A stretch of 64,000 nucleotides of DNA from Maritimibacter sp. (lineage in GTDB: Bacteria > Pseudomonadota > Alphaproteobacteria > Rhodobacterales > Rhodobacteraceae), in NCBI GenBank assembly GCA_002701395.1, contig NZVC01000033.1, forward strand, positions 169,350-233,349. Reading direction: 5' to 3'. The notes beneath the pieces were generated by a model that made no database searches, was not told the origin of the DNA, and saw only the letters and a list, made by a program, of their open reading frames with translations. Shown in pieces: positions 45,049 to 54,198 of this stretch. Within the stretch, counting starts at the first letter, position 1. Every line of letters begins with the position of its first letter. The translations under genes and the position numbers were made by a program.

Positions 45049-45909
45049 ATGATCCGTTTCGCCCCTTCCGTCCATGCCCTGGCCGGCTATACCCTTGCCA
45101 GCCTGATGCTTGTCGCCGCAACCGGCGCCGAGGCGCAGGAGCGGCGGATGTCGCACTGCATCGCCATCGCGGACGCGGCACCGGGGCTCGAATACATCCA
45201 GAAGGCCGCCTACACCGATCCGATCCCCGACTTTTCGGTCCGGATCAGCTATATCGATCACTCGATGTTCCTGATCCAGACGCCCGGCGGCTTCAGCGGG
45301 ATCACCGATTACAACGGCTATACCGGAAGTCAGGACTTCGTGCCCGATGTGGTGACGATGAACCACGCCCATTCCTCGCACTGGACCGGCCGCCCGGACG
45401 CGCGCATTCCGAACGTCCTGCCTGGCTGGAACGAGGACGGGACCGGCCCGGTGAACCACCACCTTGTGCTGGACGACGTGCTGATCCGCAATGTTTCGAC
45501 CGACATCCGCTCGGGCTTTACGGGGCGGGAAGACGACGGCAACTCTATCTTCATTTTCGAGGTGGAAGGCCTGTGCATCGGCCACATGGGTCACCTGCAT
45601 CATGAACCGTCCGAGGAACAGTATGCCGCGATCGGCCGGCTGGACGTGGTGATGATTGCGGTGGATGGCGGCCTGACCATCCCCGTGGACGTCGCGGTGC
45701 GCATTATGGAGCGGCTGAGAAGCTCTGTGGTGATCCCGATGCACTGGTTCGGGCGCGGGGCCTTGGACGCCTTCCTTGCCCGCATGTCCGAAGCCTTCGA
45801 CATCCAGTACGCGGGCGGGTCGGAATACGTGGTGTCGCTGCGGGACCTGCCGTCGCGCCCCACCGTGATGGTGCTGGAGCCGCAGTTCCTGCCGGTGTTC
45901 GAGGAATAG
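45049..45909 (+). CDS. Exported MBL-fold (UlaG-like) metallohydrolase homologue
   Basis: A 286-residue protein with a signal peptide (ALAGYTLASLMLVAATGAEA). The body is a metallo-beta-lactamase fold of the UlaG/Lactamase_B_3 type: SYIDHSMFLIQTPGGFSGIT, then TMNHAHSSHWTG, GNSIFIFEVEGLCIGHMGHL, AVDGGLTIP and VVIPMHWFG. The usual HxHxDH is HAHSSH here, so the metal-2 Asp is replaced by Ser. It may bind one metal or act differently. The substrate is unknown. GGGGAG precedes the ATG. Confidence 0.82.
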   Translation: MIRFAPSVHALAGYTLASLMLVAATGAEAQERRMSHCIAIADAAPGLEYIQKAAYTDPIPDFSVRISYIDHSMFLIQTPGGFSGITDYNGYTGSQDFVPDVVTMNHAHSSHWTGRPDARIPNVLPGWNEDGTGPVNHHLVLDDVLIRNVSTDIRSGFTGREDDGNSIFIFEVEGLCIGHMGHLHHEPSEEQYAAIGRLDVVMIAVDGGLTIPVDVAVRIMERLRSSVVIPMHWFGRGALDAFLARMSEAFDIQYAGGSEYVVSLRDLPSRPTVMVLEPQFLPVFEE

Positions 45910-45953
45910 CACCCGGGCTTGCGCCCGACCCGGCGCCATGGTTCATCGAAGCC

Positions 45954-47372
45954 ATGCATAATTCCGTATCCGACGCCTTCGCCGAGACCCTTCGCAGCCG
46001 CCTGCCGCAGGCGGCGTTCAAGGACGAAACCGCCCAATATGCCGAGACCCCGCGCGGCGGCAAACCGGGCCAGATCGGTCTTGTCGTCGCCCCCGGCTCG
46101 ACCGAGGAGGTGGCCGAGACGATCCGCGCCGCAGCCGAGGCCCGCGTGCCGGTGATCCCCTACGGCGGGGGAACGGGGCTGGTGACCGGGCAGGTGATGC
46201 CCGACGGTCCCGTGCCGCTGGTGCTGTCGCTGGAGCGCATGACGAAGATCCGCGCCACCTACGCGGCCGAGAACGTGCTCGTCGCAGAGGCGGGCGCGAT
46301 CCTTGTCGACGTGCAGGCTGCGGCGGACGCCGCAGACCGGCTGTTCCCGCTGTCGCTGGGGTCCGAAGGATCGGCCCGGATGGGCGGGCTGCTGGGCACC
46401 AACGCCGGTGGCGTGAACGTGCTGCGCTATGGCAATGCGCGGGACCTGTGTCTTGGGCTGGAAGCCGTCCTGCCGGATGGGTCGGTCTGGCACGGGCTGA
46501 AACGGCTGCGGAAGGACAACACCGGGTACGACCTGCGCAACCTGCTGATCGGGGCCGAGGGCACGCTGGGGGTCATTACCGCCGCCGCGCTGCGCCTGTT
46601 CCCGCGCCCCGCCGAAACCGGCACCGCCGTAATGGTGGTGCGCGACCCCGACGCGGCGCTGGACCTACTTGCGCTGGCGGGCGACATCGCCGGGTCCGGC
46701 ATCAACGCGTTCGAACTGATCTCGGGCATGGGGCCCACCTTCCTGTCGGAAACGATCCCCGACGTGCGCCTGCCCTTCCCCGACCCGCCCGAGTGGATGG
46801 TGCTGATCGACCTTGGACTGGATGCCGGACGCGACCCCGCCGAAACGCTGGAGACGCTGTTCATGGCGGCGCACGAACGCGAGTTGGTATCAGACGGCCT
46901 GATCGCCCAGTCAGAGCAGCAGCGCGCCGAATTCTGGCGCATGCGCGAGGCGATCCCCGAGGCGAACAAGCTGATCGGCGCGATCTCGTCGCACGATATC
47001 TCGTTGCCGATCTCGCGCATCCCCGAGTTCATCCGCACCGCGCCCGGCGTGCTGGAGAAGCTTGGCGACTATCGGATCAACTGTTTCGGGCACCTTGGCG
47101 ACGGCAACCTGCATTACAACGTGTATCCGCCGAAAGGTCAGAGCCGCGACTCGCGCATCGCCGAGAAGGGCGATGTGCAGCGCGCGGTGCACGATCTCGT
47201 CGACAGCTTCGACGGATCGATCAGCGCGGAACACGGGATCGGACGGCTGAAGGCCGAGGACCTGCAGCGCTACGGCGACCCCGCCAAGCTGACGGCGATG
47301 CGGGCGATCAAGGACGCGCTTGACCCGCTGGGGATCATGAACCCCGGCGCGGTACTGCCACTGCGCGACTGA
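45954..47372 (+). CDS. FAD-linked 2-hydroxyacid dehydrogenase (GlcD/D2HGDH family)
   Basis: A 472-residue VAO-type flavoenzyme. The FAD domain has PVIPYGGGTGLVTGQV and SLGSEGSARMGGLLGTNAGG; the C-terminal cap has INCFGHLGDGNLHYNVYPP, with metal-binding His residues, and SAEHGIGRLKAEDL. These place it among D-lactate and D-2-hydroxyglutarate dehydrogenases. Electron transfer to ETF or quinone is expected. It follows the MBL gene at 44 bp. Hairpin repeat B follows the stop. Confidence 0.88.
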   Translation: MHNSVSDAFAETLRSRLPQAAFKDETAQYAETPRGGKPGQIGLVVAPGSTEEVAETIRAAAEARVPVIPYGGGTGLVTGQVMPDGPVPLVLSLERMTKIRATYAAENVLVAEAGAILVDVQAAADAADRLFPLSLGSEGSARMGGLLGTNAGGVNVLRYGNARDLCLGLEAVLPDGSVWHGLKRLRKDNTGYDLRNLLIGAEGTLGVITAAALRLFPRPAETGTAVMVVRDPDAALDLLALAGDIAGSGINAFELISGMGPTFLSETIPDVRLPFPDPPEWMVLIDLGLDAGRDPAETLETLFMAAHERELVSDGLIAQSEQQRAEFWRMREAIPEANKLIGAISSHDISLPISRIPEFIRTAPGVLEKLGDYRINCFGHLGDGNLHYNVYPPKGQSRDSRIAEKGDVQRAVHDLVDSFDGSISAEHGIGRLKAEDLQRYGDPAKLTAMRAIKDALDPLGIMNPGAVLPLRD

Positions 47373-47397
47373 CGCGCGTGCCGACGGTGCGGGAACG

Positions 47398-47446
47398 AGG
47401 GGCTCTGCCCCTCGCGCTCCCCGGGATATTTAGGGACAGAAGAAGC
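47398..47446 (+). repeat. Dispersed intergenic hairpin repeat, copy B
   Basis: GAGGGGC-TCT-GCCCCTC (47398-47414), then GCGCTCCCCGGGATATTTA and the tail GGGACAGAAGAAG. It is the shorter form, without the second hairpin of copies A and C. It lies between convergent genes and may terminate them. Confidence 0.7.
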
Positions 47447-47463
47447 AGGGGGCGGGTTGCCCG

Positions 47464-48048
47464 CTAGCCGACGTCGGTCTTGCCGCGCCGGTCGCGGCGC
47501 AGGTTCGAATACAGGACGTGATTGCGCCAGCGGCCGTTGATTTGCAGATAGCTTTGCGCGACGCCTTCGTACTTGAAGCCGGATTTCTCGAGCACGCCGC
47601 GCGAGGCCGCGTTCTCGGGGAGGCAGGCAGCCTCGATCCGGCTGAGGTCGAGTTCGTTGAACCCGTGGTGGACCATCGCTTCGATCGCCTCGCCCATGTA
47701 GCCCTGACGCGCATAGGGTTCGCCGATCCAGTAACCCAACGTGCCGGATTGCGCCGGACCGCGCCGGATGTTGTCGAGGGTGATCGCGCCCAGCAGCACC
47801 TCGCCTTCGCGGCGGAACAGGAACAGCGGAATCGCGGTGCCGCCGACGATCGAACGCTGCGCCCAGTACACGCGGTTGGTGAAGGCCTTGCGGGTGAGGT
47901 GGTCCGGCGACCACGTCGGTTCCCACGGGGTCAGGAAGTCCGCCGACGACTGTCGCAGCGCCGTCCAGGCCCGGAAGTCCGCATGCTGCGGCGCGCGCAG
48001 GAACATCCGGTCCGTGACAAGGCGCAGCTTGCGACGTCTGTTCAGCAT
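47464..48048 (-). CDS. GNAT acetyltransferase (RimJ/RimL type)
   Basis: A 194-residue acetyltransferase resembling ribosomal-protein N-terminal alanine acetylases. It shows DRMFLRAPQHADFRAWTALR, LGYWIGEPYARQGYMGEAIE (acetyl-CoA loop), and ACLPENAASRGVLEKSGFKY EG-type ending. The start overlaps the stop of the M16 peptidase gene (TGATG), so it closes the oxidase-thrC operon. This gene order is usual in Rhodobacterales. Confidence 0.88.
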   Translation of the reverse strand: MLNRRRKLRLVTDRMFLRAPQHADFRAWTALRQSSADFLTPWEPTWSPDHLTRKAFTNRVYWAQRSIVGGTAIPLFLFRREGEVLLGAITLDNIRRGPAQSGTLGYWIGEPYARQGYMGEAIEAMVHHGFNELDLSRIEAACLPENAASRGVLEKSGFKYEGVAQSYLQINGRWRNHVLYSNLRRDRRGKTDVG

Positions 48049-49310
48049 CAGGCCGCGAGACGCTCCCGCAGGTCCGCGATGCGGGGCGCGTGGTCGACGG
48101 GGCCGTACATGGTCAGCGCCGCGCGTGCATCGCCTGCCACCTTCTCGGCGAAGGCCGTCACGCGGTCGGTGCCCACCGCGTCGATCTTCTCGACCACCTC
48201 GTCAAGGCTGGGCACGCGGCCCCAAATCGACACCAGCCGCGCCAGTCGCTCGGCGCGGGCCGACGGGCTTTCCAGCCCCATTAGCAGCCCCGCCTTCATC
48301 TGCGCGCGGGCGCGGGCGATCTCGGCGTCGGACATGTCGTCGGCGGCGCGCTTCAATTCGTCGATGGTCAGGCCGGCAAGATCACCGATCTGGTCGGCGG
48401 CGGTGCCCGCGTAGATCGTCGTCAGACCCGTGTCGGCGTAGGCCCCGGTCTGCGCAAAGATGGTGTAGCACAGCCCGCGCCGTTCGCGGGCCTCTTGGAA
48501 CAGGCGCGAGGACATGCCGCCGCCCAGCGCGGTGGAATAGATCTGCGCCGTGTAGATCTCGTCGTCGCGGTAACCGGGCGTCTCGAAGGCCAGCGCGAAA
48601 TGGACCTGCTCCAGCGGTCGGACTTCCAGCCGTTCGCCGCCAAGGAAGCGGCCCGGCTCCATCCGGTCGGGCTCGGTCCGCGGCAGGTGACCGAACAGTT
48701 TCTCGGCCTCGGCCGCGATCTCGTCGTGGTCGACCGCGCCAGCGGCGGCGAGGATCATCTTCTCGGGGCCGTAGTGTTCGGCGACGAAGGATTTCAGGTC
48801 GGCGCGGGAGAACCCGCGCACCCGCTCGGTCGGGCCAAGGATGGTGCGGCCAAGCGGCTGGTCGGGATAGGCGACTTCCTGCAGCCAGTCGAAGATCACG
48901 TCATCCGGCGTGTCGAGAACCTGCCCGATCTCTTGCAGGATCACACCGCGTTCGACCTCGATCTCGTTGTCTTCGAAGATCGGGTTCAGCACGATGTCCG
49001 AGATCACGTCGAGCGCGAGGCGCACGTCGTTCTCGAGCACGCGGGCGTAATAGGCGGTCATCTCGCGGCTGGTATAGGCGTTGATGTAGCCGCCGACGTC
49101 TTCGATTTCCTCGGCGAGTTGCAGCGCGCTGCGGGTTTTCGTCCCCTTGAACGCCATATGTTCGAGGAAATGCGCGATCCCGTTCTGCTCGGGCCGTTCA
49201 TGCCGGCCACCCGCCATAACCCATATCCCCAGCGACACGGATTTCATCGAGGGCATCCGTTCGGTCACGACCCGGAAGCCGTTGGACAGGGTATGGATTT
49301 TTACGGTCAC
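48048..49310 (-). CDS. M16-family zinc peptidase (mitochondrial-processing-peptidase-like)
   Basis: A 420-residue pitrilysin-family protease. The inverted zinc motif is HFLEHMAFKGT (His-x-x-Glu-His), with the third ligand expected in the INAYTSREMTAYYARVL to EVERGVILQEI region (Glu). The second M16 domain follows (FALAFETPGYRDDEIYTAQI). It starts with GTG, whose bases overlap the thrC stop (GTGA). Substrates are unknown; alphaproteobacterial members are relatives of mitochondrial MPP-beta. Confidence 0.92.
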   Translation of the reverse strand: MTVKIHTLSNGFRVVTERMPSMKSVSLGIWVMAGGRHERPEQNGIAHFLEHMAFKGTKTRSALQLAEEIEDVGGYINAYTSREMTAYYARVLENDVRLALDVISDIVLNPIFEDNEIEVERGVILQEIGQVLDTPDDVIFDWLQEVAYPDQPLGRTILGPTERVRGFSRADLKSFVAEHYGPEKMILAAAGAVDHDEIAAEAEKLFGHLPRTEPDRMEPGRFLGGERLEVRPLEQVHFALAFETPGYRDDEIYTAQIYSTALGGGMSSRLFQEARERRGLCYTIFAQTGAYADTGLTTIYAGTAADQIGDLAGLTIDELKRAADDMSDAEIARARAQMKAGLLMGLESPSARAERLARLVSIWGRVPSLDEVVEKIDAVGTDRVTAFAEKVAGDARAALTMYGPVDHAPRIADLRERLAA

Positions 49311-50695
49311 GTGGCGATGCGCTCCCTTATGAGGTTCTCGATTGCGCCCAGATCGTTGTCGATGGCGCTGAACCGTTCCGAACGGTCATATAGGTCCGCC
49401 ATCCGATTGGGAAGGGGCGGCCTTTCGCCGGTCGCGGCCTCGACCGCGTCGGGGAACTTGGCCGGGTGCGCGGTGGCCAGCGTGATCATCGGCGTGGTGC
49501 CAAGGTTTTCCTCGGCCACCTTCACGCCCACGGCGCTGTGCGGGCACAGCGTTTCCCCGGTCGCGGCAAAGGCTGCGCGGATCGTGGCGGATGTTTCTTC
49601 TTCGCTCGCGCGGCCTGACAGGAAGGTTTCGCGCAGGAATTCCAGCGCGCCCTGGCTGACGGTGAAGCCGCCTTCAGTCTTCAGCGCCTCCATTTCGTGC
49701 GCCACGGCCGCGCCGTCCTGACCGTAGGCGTAATACAGTGCACGCTCGAAGTTAGACGAGACCTGAATGTCCATCGACGGGCTGATCGAGGGGCTGACGC
49801 CCTCTTTCACATGGGCGCCGGACACCATCGTGCGGTGCAGGATGTCGTTCTGGTTGGTCGCGATCACCAGATGCTCGATCGGCAGGCCCATACGCTTGGC
49901 CACGTAGCCAGCGAAAATGTCGCCGAAGTTGCCGGTGGGCACGGTGAAGCTGACCTTGCGGTGCGGAGCGCCCAGCGACACGGCGGACGAGAAGTAATAC
50001 ACGACCTGCGCCAGCACCCGGGCCCAGTTGATCGAGTTGACGCCCGCCAGCTTGACCTCGTCGCGAAAGTCGAAGTCGTTGAACATGTCCTTCAGCGCGG
50101 CCTGGCAGTCGTCGAAGTCGCCCTTCACCGCCAGCGCGTGCACGTTCGCCTCGGACGGGGTGGTCATCTGGCGGCGCTGCACCTCGGACACGCGGCCCTC
50201 GGGGAACAGGATGAAGACGTCGACATTGTCGAGCCCGCGGAACGCCTCGATCGCGGCCGACCCGGTGTCGCCCGAGGTTGCGCCGACGATAGTCACGCGG
50301 TCGCCGCGACGGCCAAGAGCGGCCTGAAACAGCTGGCCGATCAGCTGCATCGCGAAGTCCTTGAAGGCCAGCGTCGGGCCGTGGAACAGTTCCAACAGGA
50401 AGTGGTTCGGCCCCATCTGCACCAGAGGTGCGCGGGCGTCGTGGCCGAAGCCCGCGTAGGCACGTTCGATGATGCCCTTGAACTCGTCATCGGTGAAGCA
50501 GTCGCCGATGAACGGCTTCATCACCCGGAACGCGATTTCTTCATAGGACAGCCCGGCCAGCGCGGCGATCTCTTCGTGCGTCATCTGCGGGATCGTCTCG
50601 GGCAGGTAAAGCCCGCCGTCGCGCGCAAGGCCGGTCAGCATCGCCTCTTCGAAGGACAGCACGGGTGCCTGTCCGCGGGTAGAGATGTAACGCAT
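49307..50695 (-). CDS. thrC: Threonine synthase
   Basis: A 462-residue PLP enzyme converting O-phosphohomoserine to threonine. The N-terminal MRYISTRGQAPVLSFEEAML is diagnostic, the PLP lysine is in HGPTLAFKDFAMQLIG, and the phosphate loop in GATSGDTGSAAIEAF. The length is of the longer (yeast/Gram-negative type) form. It lies 15 bp after surf1. This linkage to the cytochrome oxidase genes is typical of alphaproteobacteria. Confidence 0.95.
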   Translation of the reverse strand: MRYISTRGQAPVLSFEEAMLTGLARDGGLYLPETIPQMTHEEIAALAGLSYEEIAFRVMKPFIGDCFTDDEFKGIIERAYAGFGHDARAPLVQMGPNHFLLELFHGPTLAFKDFAMQLIGQLFQAALGRRGDRVTIVGATSGDTGSAAIEAFRGLDNVDVFILFPEGRVSEVQRRQMTTPSEANVHALAVKGDFDDCQAALKDMFNDFDFRDEVKLAGVNSINWARVLAQVVYYFSSAVSLGAPHRKVSFTVPTGNFGDIFAGYVAKRMGLPIEHLVIATNQNDILHRTMVSGAHVKEGVSPSISPSMDIQVSSNFERALYYAYGQDGAAVAHEMEALKTEGGFTVSQGALEFLRETFLSGRASEEETSATIRAAFAATGETLCPHSAVGVKVAEENLGTTPMITLATAHPAKFPDAVEAATGERPPLPNRMADLYDRSERFSAIDNDLGAIENLIRERIAT

Positions 50696-50710
50696 TGCTG
50701 CCCCTTTGAT

Positions 50711-51376
50711 TCAGTCGGTCCGCCGGTTGATACGCCACAGCCACAGGGCTGTCATCCCCGCCCAGACCGCAGCCAGCAGAAACCACGTGATCGCGTAGTT
50801 CAGGTGGTCGTTCGGGATGCCCTCGGTGCCGACCGGCCACGGCGTCACCGGAGCGGAAGCTTCGTCGCTTTCGCGCAGGACCACAAGGATCGGCTCGGTG
50901 CCCAGCGCCTCGGCCAGACGGGGGACATCACGGGCGAACCAGTAGTTGGTGTCGAGGTCCGGTTCAGGGGTGAAGCTGTCGCTTTCCTCGACGGTGCGGA
51001 AGTTTCCGACGATGCCGACATCCTCGACCGGCGGACGGTCTGCCGTCTTGTCCGTCGCGGGGACGAAGCCGCGGTCCAGCAGGATGCGGCGCCCGTCGGT
51101 TTCGAACACGGACACGATGCGGAACACCGCGCCGATATTCTTCACCGGAGTCATAACGTGCGCTTCTTCGTCGGTGATCGTGCCGGTCGCCTCGACCGCT
51201 TGGTATTCTTCCAGCGGACCGGCGAACAGCGGCACCGGATCACCGGCGATCTGCGACTCGATCCGGGACAGCATCGCCTCTTTCCACGCCAGCCGCTGCA
51301 CTTGCCAGACGCCAAGCGACAGCAGGATGGCGCAACCGATACAGCCGATCAGAAGGGGGGCGAGGTATCTTTTCAT
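50711..51376 (-). CDS. SURF1 cytochrome oxidase assembly protein
   Basis: A 221-residue inner-membrane assembly factor that helps insert haem a into cytochrome oxidase. It has one helix at each end (LAPLLIGCIGCAILLSLGVW; YAITWFLLAAVWAGMTALWL) and the SURF1 motifs GVWQVQRLAWKEAML, ILLDRGFVPATDKT, and GIPNDHLNYAITWF. The start at 51376 matches the first helix. It follows ctaE after a strong hairpin. Confidence 0.93.
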   Translation of the reverse strand: MKRYLAPLLIGCIGCAILLSLGVWQVQRLAWKEAMLSRIESQIAGDPVPLFAGPLEEYQAVEATGTITDEEAHVMTPVKNIGAVFRIVSVFETDGRRILLDRGFVPATDKTADRPPVEDVGIVGNFRTVEESDSFTPEPDLDTNYWFARDVPRLAEALGTEPILVVLRESDEASAPVTPWPVGTEGIPNDHLNYAITWFLLAAVWAGMTALWLWRINRRTD

Positions 51377-51455
51377 GCCAGCTGTCCTAGTCCCTTGCGC
51401 CGGGGGGCGCCAGACGGTGCGACGCAAAACCGCCGTGCGGGCACCACCGAACGGA

Positions 51456-51484
51456 AAAGGGCGCAGGTTCGACCTGCGCCCTTT
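51456..51484 (-). terminator. Perfect 13-bp hairpin after ctaE
   Basis: AAAGGGCGCAGGT (51456-51468), loop TCG, ACCTGCGCCCTTT (51472-51484). Read on the minus strand it ends in TTTT. It probably terminates part of the oxidase transcript and reduces downstream surf1-thrC expression. Confidence 0.85.
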
Positions 51485-51537
51485 CGAAACTGTGCGACGA
51501 TGTCGCCCGGCGCGCCGCGGCGGCCGGTGCGAAACGG

Positions 51538-52338
51538 TCAGCTGCCCCAGATGTAGATGGACATGAACAGGAACAGCCAGACCACGTCGACGAAGTGCCA
51601 GTACCATGCGGCGGCTTCGAAACCGACGTGCTTTTCGGGGGTGAAGTGCCCAGCCAGCGCGCGCATCAGGCAGACGAACAGGAAGATCGTGCCGATCACG
51701 ACGTGGAAGCCGTGGAAGCCCGTCGCCATGAAGAAGTTGGCGCCGTAGATGTTGCCAGAGAAGCCGAAGGCCGCGTGGCTGTATTCGTAGATCTGGAAGA
51801 ACGTGAACAGGATGCCCAGCGCAACGGACAGGATCAGGCCGTTCACAAGGTCCTTGCGGTTGTTCTCATGCGCCAGCGCGTGGTGGGCCCAAGTGCAGGC
51901 GGCGCCCGAGCACAGCAGGATCAGCGTGTTGATCAGCGGCAGGTGCCAGGGGTCGAACGTCTCGATGTTGGCGGGGGGCCAGACCTGATACTCGACCGGG
52001 GTTTCCGGGCCGCCGGGGTACATGGCGTGCTTGAAGAACGACCAGAACCACGCCGCGAAGAACATGACCTCGGACATGATGAACATGATGAAGCCATAGC
52101 GCAGGCCGATGGCGACGACCGGGGTGTGATCGCCCGCCCTGCTTTCCGAGACGACCTCGGCCCACCAGGCGAACATCGTGTACAGCACACCGACAAAGCC
52201 GATGAGCATCACCCAGGGGCCGGCGTCGTGGAAGTACCGGACCGCGCCGTACAGCATGACGAAGGCCGAGACCGACCCGGCGAAGGGCCAGATCGACGGG
52301 GGGAGAATGTGATAGTCGTGGTTCTTTTCGTGCGCCAT
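51538..52338 (-). CDS. ctaE: Cytochrome c oxidase subunit III
   Basis: A 266-residue membrane protein with seven helices. It shows [60 protein letters not shown], and [16 protein letters not shown] [18 protein letters not shown], all typical of aa3-type subunit III. It serves in the inner membrane as a structural subunit with bound lipids. It is the usual member of the ctaC-B-G-E cluster. Confidence 0.97.
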   Translation of the reverse strand: MAHEKNHDYHILPPSIWPFAGSVSAFVMLYGAVRYFHDAGPWVMLIGFVGVLYTMFAWWAEVVSESRAGDHTPVVAIGLRYGFIMFIMSEVMFFAAWFWSFFKHAMYPGGPETPVEYQVWPPANIETFDPWHLPLINTLILLCSGAACTWAHHALAHENNRKDLVNGLILSVALGILFTFFQIYEYSHAAFGFSGNIYGANFFMATGFHGFHVVIGTIFLFVCLMRALAGHFTPEKHVGFEAAAWYWHFVDVVWLFLFMSIYIWGS

Positions 52339-52365
52339 TGCAGCGTTCCCTCGTCTTGCGCGACT

Positions 52366-52944
52366 TTATTCGTTGTAGACCGAGTCACCCTCGGTCGCCA
52401 GAGCGGCGTGGGTCTCGGGGAGGTCGATTTCGTAGAAGGTGTAGGACAGCGTAATCGTGTGAACGTATTTCGCGTCGCGGTCCTCGACCATTTCCGGGTC
52501 GACGTAGAAGGTCACCGGCATCTGCACCCGCTCGCCCGGCTGCAGCACCTGTTCGGTGAAGCAGAAGCAGTCGATCTTGGTGAAGAAGCCGCCCGCCTCG
52601 TAAGGCGTCACGTTGTAGCTTGCCTGACCCGCAACGGGGCGATCGGTCGGGTTGTACGCCTCGTAGAAGGCCAGCCCGGTCTCGCCGATCTTCAGCTCGA
52701 CCTCGCGCTCGACCGGCTTGAAGGTCCAGGGCATGTCCTTGTCGAGCGACCCGTCGAACCGGATCTTGATGGTCTCGTCCAGGATGTGGTCAGCGCCCGC
52801 GCTCGCCACGCCGGTGGTGCCACCAAAGCCCGTGACCCGGCAGAACCAGTCGTAGAACGGGACCGAAGCCCATGCGAGGCCGCCCATCAGCACCACGGTG
52901 CCGACGGTCAGCGCCAGCGTCTTGTGAGTTCCCTGCATCTTCAT
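52366..52944 (-). CDS. ctaG: Cytochrome c oxidase assembly protein CtaG/Cox11
   Basis: A 192-residue copper chaperone delivering Cu to CuB. One N-terminal helix (LALTVGTVVLMGGLAWASVP) anchors a periplasmic immunoglobulin-like domain. The copper-binding Cys pair is in DCFCFTEQVLQPGERVQMPV; PFYDWFCRVTGFGGT near the start is also conserved. The ATG overlaps the stop of the small upstream gene (ATGA). Confidence 0.96.
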   Translation of the reverse strand: MKMQGTHKTLALTVGTVVLMGGLAWASVPFYDWFCRVTGFGGTTGVASAGADHILDETIKIRFDGSLDKDMPWTFKPVEREVELKIGETGLAFYEAYNPTDRPVAGQASYNVTPYEAGGFFTKIDCFCFTEQVLQPGERVQMPVTFYVDPEMVEDRDAKYVHTITLSYTFYEIDLPETHAALATEGDSVYNE

Positions 52945-53168
52945 TCGCCGGCCTCCTCTGTCGCTGTCGTTTCAGTCGCGCCGTCTTCCGTTACAGGCGT
53001 CATCGAAACCCGCGGCTGGTGGTCGTAACCTTCCAGCAGCCCGCCGGTCTGAACCTTGACCACGCTCAGCGCGAACACCAGCCCGACGAACCCGGCCAGC
53101 GCAAGGCCGACGCCAAGGTTGCGCGAAAAGCGCCGCTTGTGGATCTCGTGTTCCGCGTTGATCGCCAT
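52941..53168 (-). CDS. Small single-helix protein of the oxidase cluster (CoxF/CtaF-like position)
   Basis: A 75-residue protein with a basic N-terminus (HEIHKRRFSRNLGVG), one membrane helix (about residues 18-38), and a Thr/Glu-rich tail (MTPVTEDGATETTATEEAGE). Small genes at this position between ctaB and ctaG are common in Rhodobacterales and are presumed oxidase assembly factors. It follows ctaB by one base and overlaps ctaG. Confidence 0.78.
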   Translation of the reverse strand: MAINAEHEIHKRRFSRNLGVGLALAGFVGLVFALSVVKVQTGGLLEGYDHQPRVSMTPVTEDGATETTATEEAGE

Positions 53169-53169
53169 A

Positions 53170-54102
53170 TTACCAGCCTCCGATACCGAAGGACCGCATC
53201 GTCGCCTCGACGAGGATCGCCGCGAAATGCAGGAAGAGATAGGACAGCGACAGGCGGAACAGGCGCTTTTCGGTGCGGTAGCCGTCAGCCTCGGCCGTGG
53301 CGTCGTCGCGCCGCCAGACGTCGTACGCGCCCTTCAGGAACATGACGTTCAGGACGGTGGCGATCGCCAGATAGGCGTAGCCGCCGATCGAGGTGAACCC
53401 GATGCCCATCGCAACCGGAACCAGCGCCAGCGTGTAGCCAAGGATGTGGTTGCGGGTCACGCGACGGCCGTGGGTCACGGTCAGCATCGGCACGTTGGCC
53501 TTGTCGTAATCGCTGTTCATGAACAGGGCCAGCGCCCAGAAATGCGGCGGCGTCCACATGAACGTCAGCGCGAACATCAGAACCGATTCCACTGAAACCG
53601 ATCCGGTCGCGACAGCCCAGCCGATCATCGGAGGGAAGGCGCCCGCGGCGCCGCCGATCACGATGTTCTGCGGCGTCCACCGTTTCAGGATCATCGTGTA
53701 GATCACGGCGTAGAAGAAGATGGTGAAGGCAAGCAGCGCCCCGGCAAGGATGTTCGCCGCCAGCGCCAGCATCACGACCGAAAGGCCGGACAGCGCGACG
53801 CCGATGGCCAGCGCCTCGTCCGCGGTCACGCGGCCCGACGGCACCGGGCGTTTCACGGTGCGCTTCATCACCGCGTCGATGTCGGCATCCCACCACATGT
53901 TCAGCGCGCCCGAGGCGCCTGCCCCGATGGCGATGAACAGGATCGACGACAGGGCGACGACCGGATGCACGGAAACCGGCGCGGCGACGAGCCCCACCAG
54001 CGCGGTGAAGATGACAAGCGACATCACGCGGGGCTTCAACAGGGCGAAGTAGTCGCCGAAGCCCGCCTCGTGGTCGAAGTCACTGACATGGGTATCGCTC
54101 AT
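53170..54102 (-). CDS. ctaB: Haem o synthase (protoheme IX farnesyltransferase)
   Basis: A 310-residue UbiA-family prenyltransferase attaching a farnesyl group to haem b. It has about nine helices. The first Asp-rich motif is NMWWDADIDAVMKRTVKRPV, and LKPRVMSLVIFTALVGLVAA is the typical N-terminus; PPHFWALALFMNSDYDKANV holds the second motif. It makes haem o, the precursor of the haem a needed by the oxidase encoded around it. Confidence 0.96.
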   Translation of the reverse strand: MSDTHVSDFDHEAGFGDYFALLKPRVMSLVIFTALVGLVAAPVSVHPVVALSSILFIAIGAGASGALNMWWDADIDAVMKRTVKRPVPSGRVTADEALAIGVALSGLSVVMLALAANILAGALLAFTIFFYAVIYTMILKRWTPQNIVIGGAAGAFPPMIGWAVATGSVSVESVLMFALTFMWTPPHFWALALFMNSDYDKANVPMLTVTHGRRVTRNHILGYTLALVPVAMGIGFTSIGGYAYLAIATVLNVMFLKGAYDVWRRDDATAEADGYRTEKRLFRLSLSYLFLHFAAILVEATMRSFGIGGW

Positions 54103-54121
54103 GCGCTTCCCTTTGACGAAA

Positions 54122-54182
54122 GGTGCGGACCAACCGCACCCAACAAACCCGAACGCGGGGAGCGCCGTTCACGCACCCCGCG
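54122..54182. promoter_or_regulatory. Two hairpins between ctaC and ctaB
   Basis: GGTGCGG (54122-54128) pairs with CCGCACC (54134-54140), and CGCGGGG (54154-54160) with CCCCGCG (54176-54182). They lie in the 96-bp gap after ctaC. They could reduce read-through or stabilise the ctaC message, giving more structural subunit than assembly factor. Confidence 0.5.
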
Positions 54183-54198
54183 AGATTTCAGGCGGCGA

